Source: Earliella scabrosa (lineage: Eukaryota; Basidiomycota; Agaricomycetes; Polyporales; Polyporaceae). Taken from it: DNA of 64,000 bases. A program made the position numbers and the translations under genes. Position 1 is the stretch's first letter. Every line of letters starts with the position of its first letter. The stretch spans positions 2,356,001 through 2,420,000 of the forward strand of contig JABYQQ010000007.1 of NCBI GenBank assembly GCA_022605405.1, read 5' to 3'. Below the pieces are notes generated by a model, which did no database searches, was not told the DNA's origin, and saw only the letters and a program-made list of their open reading frames with translations. Shown one piece after another: positions 59,808 through 64,000 of this stretch.

Positions 59808-62800
59808 ATGGCCTCCCAGTCCAGCACTACCACATATCCTGCGCCCGCCTACTCTCAGGCCAACCCAATCGATCTCACTCTCGAAGACGACGACGACGAC
59901 CTCCATGTCACCCAGCGGATGACCAAACGGCCGTGCACGAGTTCCCGGTCATTCAATGCAAGTTGCCCTACCACCCCAGCCGTCCCACCACACGCATATA
60001 GTCGCCAATCCTCATCTGGTCTCTCTCCCGCCATGTCCCATTCAAGTCTCGCGCCCCACAACACTCCGAACGCGCCATCCGCTTCGCATACATTACACGC
60101 GGCGCAGTCATCGCCATATTACCGCGAGCACTACGAGGTACCCTCCCCGAACGAACTCCGCGCCGCTGCGCAATTTCAGGGTCCATCCAATTCAGCAGCG
60201 TTCTTCCAGTCCCGTCCGCAACCCAGCACCTCTGCCAATCCACTCGACCCTCCCCATGCGCCCCCGCGCTCGTCCTCCAATGGCAGCTCATCTTCTTCTA
60301 GCAGCGGTCCGGTGCGTCAAGTCATAGATCTCACCAGTTCTCCCTCCCCTCCTCCACAATCTCGTCCCTCCCTACCGCCGCCTCTACCTCCGCCGCAAAT
60401 GCACCATCCTGCGATCGCAATTGGCAACCTGCCTATGGATCTACCTCCAAAGACCCCCGTTTGCATCGGCGTCTTACCCGCTACCGCTCTCGTGCTTTAT
60501 CCTATATCCTACATTAGTCCTCAAGATTATGGTGCGAATGATTGCGAATGGGCACCCGTCCGGCTGCATTATGAGCAGTTGGAGAACAAACCAGCCGGCG
60601 CCGCTGAAACCATCAGTATCCGCCCTCCCTCGGTCAAGGGACACAATGGTGAGATCATCCCGGGAGAGACGTTCGCTGTGGTCGAGCAGAAGGTCGCGAC
60701 ACACTTGGGCCCCATGCTAGGCAAAGGTCTCATTCGTTTGGATGCGAAAATCAGGCGAGGCAACCGCATGGTGAGTGTGCATATATGTAAAAGCCGCGCG
60801 AGCTAATGTCCCAAAGCTTCCTATACTACAATTGCAACTGCTAGTCTTCACGCCGAAAGGGAACATCCCAGTCGTCGCGAAATACCTTGTTCAGAACGGT
60901 TTGTTCCTAGATCACCCCTCCCTCCCCACGGACATACAGCACGCATCATCCGGTTACTATTACAATCCCCATAATCCCCCGCCTGGCGGTCATCTGCGCA
61001 GCTCGAGCTCGACAGTCGTCAACAACCGCCCAGGTTACACGGGACCCGGTCTCAACACCTTTAGCAAGTGGAGCGCCCCGGCAGTTGCTGGTAGGAGCAT
61101 AGAAGTGCAGCGCAGCCAAGTAGACGAACTGTTCAAGAGTCTGAAGGGCGGCGACGAACTCGAAGAAGCGAATCCCCGTTCGTCCTCCTTTGTCTGCTCC
61201 CCGCGTGTCCATGCTCATTGCATTCATGTATAGCGCCTGAGGTCGCGACGAAGCTCTATCCCCATCAGCTGAAAGCTGTCACTTTCCTCCTCGCGCGTGA
61301 ACAAGAGTTGGAGGGCTCAAGCAGACGGCAGACATCGCTCTGGCAGGAACGCATCAATCCACTGTCACATCAGGTTTCATGGTTCAACATCGTGACTCAG
61401 GTCGAGGAGTTCAGCAAACCGTTCGAGGCCAAAGGAGCCATCCTCGCTGACGATGTAGGTGTTAGTCCATTGTTACCCGAACGTGTGCTCAGTGCGCCGC
61501 CGTCCAGATGGGTTTGGGCAAGACCATCACCTGTGTCTCACTCATCGCTGCGACGCTCCGCTCGGCGCGTGCTTTTGCGGAAACACCGCTTACGCCGCCT
61601 CCCACGCCTCCGCCCACACACCACGATCCTTTGATGGCTTCTCACTTCCAAGGCAGTGTGTGGGGCATCCCTCCACCGTCCATAGAGCCTCATGGGTCGT
61701 CTTCGAAATCCAAGGGCAAGATGGCTCGCGAGCTCGACCGCGCCGACGCGCAGTATGCTCGCGCGTGTCGAATCAAGATGAAGAGTCGCGCGACGCTGAT
61801 TATCTGTCCTCTCTCGACGGTGGTGAACTGGGAGGATCAGTTCAGGGAGCACTGGCGTGGCGAGGTGATTGTGTGCGGCGGTGCAGGAGCGAATCCACCC
61901 ACATGCCAACCCTCGTCGGCGTCAGGACTTGCGACGCCCTCTGGCTCACAGCTGGACATCAAGGCCGAAGTGAAGCCTACGGTCGGTCGCGTGCGTGACG
62001 GTCCTCCTCTGCGCGTGTATGTCTACCACGGCAATGCGCGGCGTCTTGAGCCCGCCTTCCTTGCGGACTTTGACGCGGTCATCACGACGTACGCGACGCT
62101 CGCTTCTGAGTTCTCAAAGCAGACGAAGAGCTTGGAAGCTCCCGATGACGACGAGGATGAAGACGGGATCAGCAGCGAGGGGTTCATGGAGGTCGATGGG
62201 ACCGGTCAGCCTATCATTAAACCTGGGAAGGGCAAGAAGGCGAAGAAGCGGAAGAAGAACGCTGGGCCCAACGCGGCCGAAGCGACCAGTCCGCTGCAGA
62301 GCATACACTGGTTTCGGGTCGTCCTTGACGAGGCACAGTGAGTATATGCGATCATAAGCGGTCGTGTGACGCAAGCTGAAGTATGTGTCGCTTAGCTCTA
62401 TCAAGGAGACGAGCACGGTGGGCTGTCGGGCATCGTGCGACCTTGTCGCGGATCGCCGGTTGTGCCTCACTGGTACTCCCGTCCAGAACAAGCTCGACGA
62501 CGTGTATGCGCTCATCAAGTTCCTCCGTCTGTCGCCATTTGACGACAAGAACGTCTGGAACGAGTACATCGGCACGCCTGTGAAGTACGCACAGCCGCTT
62601 GGTGTCGCCCGTTTGCAGACTATCATGAAGTGCATTACGCTCCGCCGCACGAAGGAGTCGCGCGCTGAGGACGGGAAGAAGATTCTGTCGTTACCGCCCC
62701 GCCACGACGAGCTGCGGTTCCTCAAGTTTGACGATCACGAACAGCAGATCTACAACCAATTCTTCAGCGAGTCCAAGGCCGAGTTCCACGAGCTCACGCA

Positions 62801-64000
62801 CAAGAACGAGGTCATGAAAAACTACGTCGGCATCTTGCAGAAGATTCTCCGCCTGCGACAGATCTGCGACCACTTCGAGCTTGTGCAGAACAAGGGTCTC
62901 GGGCTCCCCGGCGATGTGTCGACGCTGGCCTACGAGGACGTCGTGGCGACCGTCGCGCGCGATGGCATCAACCTGCAGCGCGCGGCGGCGATCTTCTCGC
63001 TGCTGAAGGAGGCAGGCACTGCGCAATGCGTCGAGTGCTCATGCGAGCTCGCAACGATGGAAGCGGGCAACGAGGGATTGGCCGAGGTTGACGCACCTGC
63101 AGCCCCCGCGAAGCGCGGACGGAAGCCAAAGGCAGCGGCGGCAGCCTCGCGGGCATCTACACGACAGAACAGCCCCACCACTCCCCAGCCTGTCCTCACG
63201 CGGTGCCAGCATCTGTTCTGCATCGGGTGCTTCCGCCACTCCACTTTCCCTGGATGGCCGAACGTGCAGGCGGACGTGCACCGGGGCTGCTCGGTGTGCC
63301 AGAGTGCGCTCGGGCCGTCGGACGCGGTCCTGATCAACCTCGACTGCGCGATGCTGGAGAGCGTGATGTCAGGTGGGGCGAAGAAGAAGGGCGCGAAGAA
63401 GGAGAAGCGGCAGAAGGGCATCGCCGTCGAGGACTTCCATCCGTCGACCAAGATTCGCGCGCTCCTGGGCGACCTCGTGCAGTTCTCCAAGCTGAACCCG
63501 TACTCGGCCAACTATGACCCGGCATCTATCGAGGTCCAGATGGTCGACAACGAGGGCAACTCCCTCGACGATGGGGTCACGAAGACGGTCGTGTTGTACG
63601 TGTCCATTCAATTTTCTTGATATGATGTCGTGCTCATCGAAGATACGTCCAGCTCGCAGTGGACGAGCATGTTGGACAAGTTCGTGTTCTCTCCATCACT
63701 GCATACCCCGGCTCGCATCTGACAGCGCTGTTTACGTGCACAGGATCGAAGATGCTCTCGAGATCGCGAACATCCGCTACGACCGCCTCGACGGCACGAT
63801 GAAGCGCGACGAGCGCACGAAGGCCATGGAAGCGCTCAAGCACGACCCCGGCTGTGAAGTACTCCTCGTTAGTCTCAAGGCTGGAGGCGTCGGTCTCAAT
63901 CTCACTGCTGCACAACGAGTCTACCTGATGGATCCATACTGGTGCGTCCTTTTACGTCTCTCAGCAACTCACGGCGTCCTCATTCGTTCCTCGCGCCGCC
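59808..64000 (+). CDS. SNF2-RING translocase, Uls1/Rad5-like, truncated by window end
   Basis: The gene starts at 59808 and runs past the right edge; more than 1,150 residues are visible. The N-terminus is disordered with two SUMO-interacting-like motifs (NPIDLTLEDDDDD and RQVIDLTSS). A small conserved domain before the ATPase (LGKGLIRLDAKIRR...VPVVAKYLVQNG region) recalls the N-terminal part of Rad5/HLTF-type proteins. The SNF2 core has ADDMGLGKTIT, a long insertion, DEAH at a splice junction, and TGTPVQN. An inserted RING finger follows (CVEC, CQHLFCIGCF, CSVC), then lobe 2 motifs VVFSQWTSMLD, YDRLDGTM, SLKAGGVGLNL up to MDPYW, where the window ends in an intron. Tandem SIMs plus SNF2-RING suggest the Uls1/Rrp SUMO-targeted ubiquitin ligase group; Rad5 or Rad16 are alternatives. 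Confidence 0.85.

Overview
The window is a gene-dense stretch of nuclear DNA from a filamentous basidiomycete, most likely a wood-decay Agaricomycete of the polypore type. The evidence is the small introns (about 46-100 nt, mostly 50-60) with GT..AG ends, protein-coding exons interrupted 5-18 times, genes packed on both strands, GC-rich coding sequence, and the gene content: an endoglucanase with a fungal cellulose-binding module, a GH20 hexosaminidase, secreted T1-type ribonucleases and a Mit1-type remodeller. No rRNA, tRNA, CRISPR array or prokaryotic feature was seen. All exon limits are hand-traced from splice sites and reading phase and carry no transcript support.

Layout. 0.45-5.0 kb: SLD2 (-) and a divergent proline-rich protein with a Pal1-like motif (+). 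5.0-10 kb: an accessory island with three tandem RNase T1-like genes of identical five-exon plan. The first is decayed, the second is split by a 292-bp MITE-like element, the third is intact. 10.1-16.5 kb: divergent PRP11/SF3A2 (-) and RRP5 (+). 16.8-27.5 kb: a long Tea1-like Kelch/coiled-coil protein (-), a quiet 2.4-kb gap, a Kre9/Knh1-like secreted protein (-) and a short Kelch paralogue (-). 28.0-32.7 kb: a lipase with a long disordered N-terminus (+) and S-formylglutathione hydrolase (+). 32.9-39.9 kb: an FHA/CHK2-type kinase (-), LSG1 (-) and a GH5 endoglucanase with CBM1 (-). 40.5-46.6 kb: a LYR-motif protein (+) and SEC8 (-). 46.8-55.1 kb: a Mit1-like chromatin remodeller (+) and a degenerate RNase III/dsRBD protein (+). 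55.7-58.7 kb: a GH20 hexosaminidase (-). 59.8-64.0 kb: a Uls1/Rad5-like SNF2-RING protein (+) that runs off the right edge.

Functional themes. Most genes are housekeeping: replication initiation and checkpoint (SLD2, CHK2-like), splicing (PRP11), ribosome biogenesis (RRP5, LSG1), polarity and exocytosis (two Kelch proteins, Pal1-like, SEC8) and chromatin (Mit1-like, Uls1-like). Secreted functions are the cellulase, the hexosaminidase, the Kre9-like protein and the ribonucleases. They are scattered rather than clustered, apart from the ribonuclease trio.

Most unusual are the ribonuclease island, which shows three fates of one duplicated gene and a MITE insertion whose footprint can be read exactly, and the many inferred microexons (3, 4, 6, 8, 8, 9, 11 and 21 nt), several of which carry catalytic or helicase motif residues.
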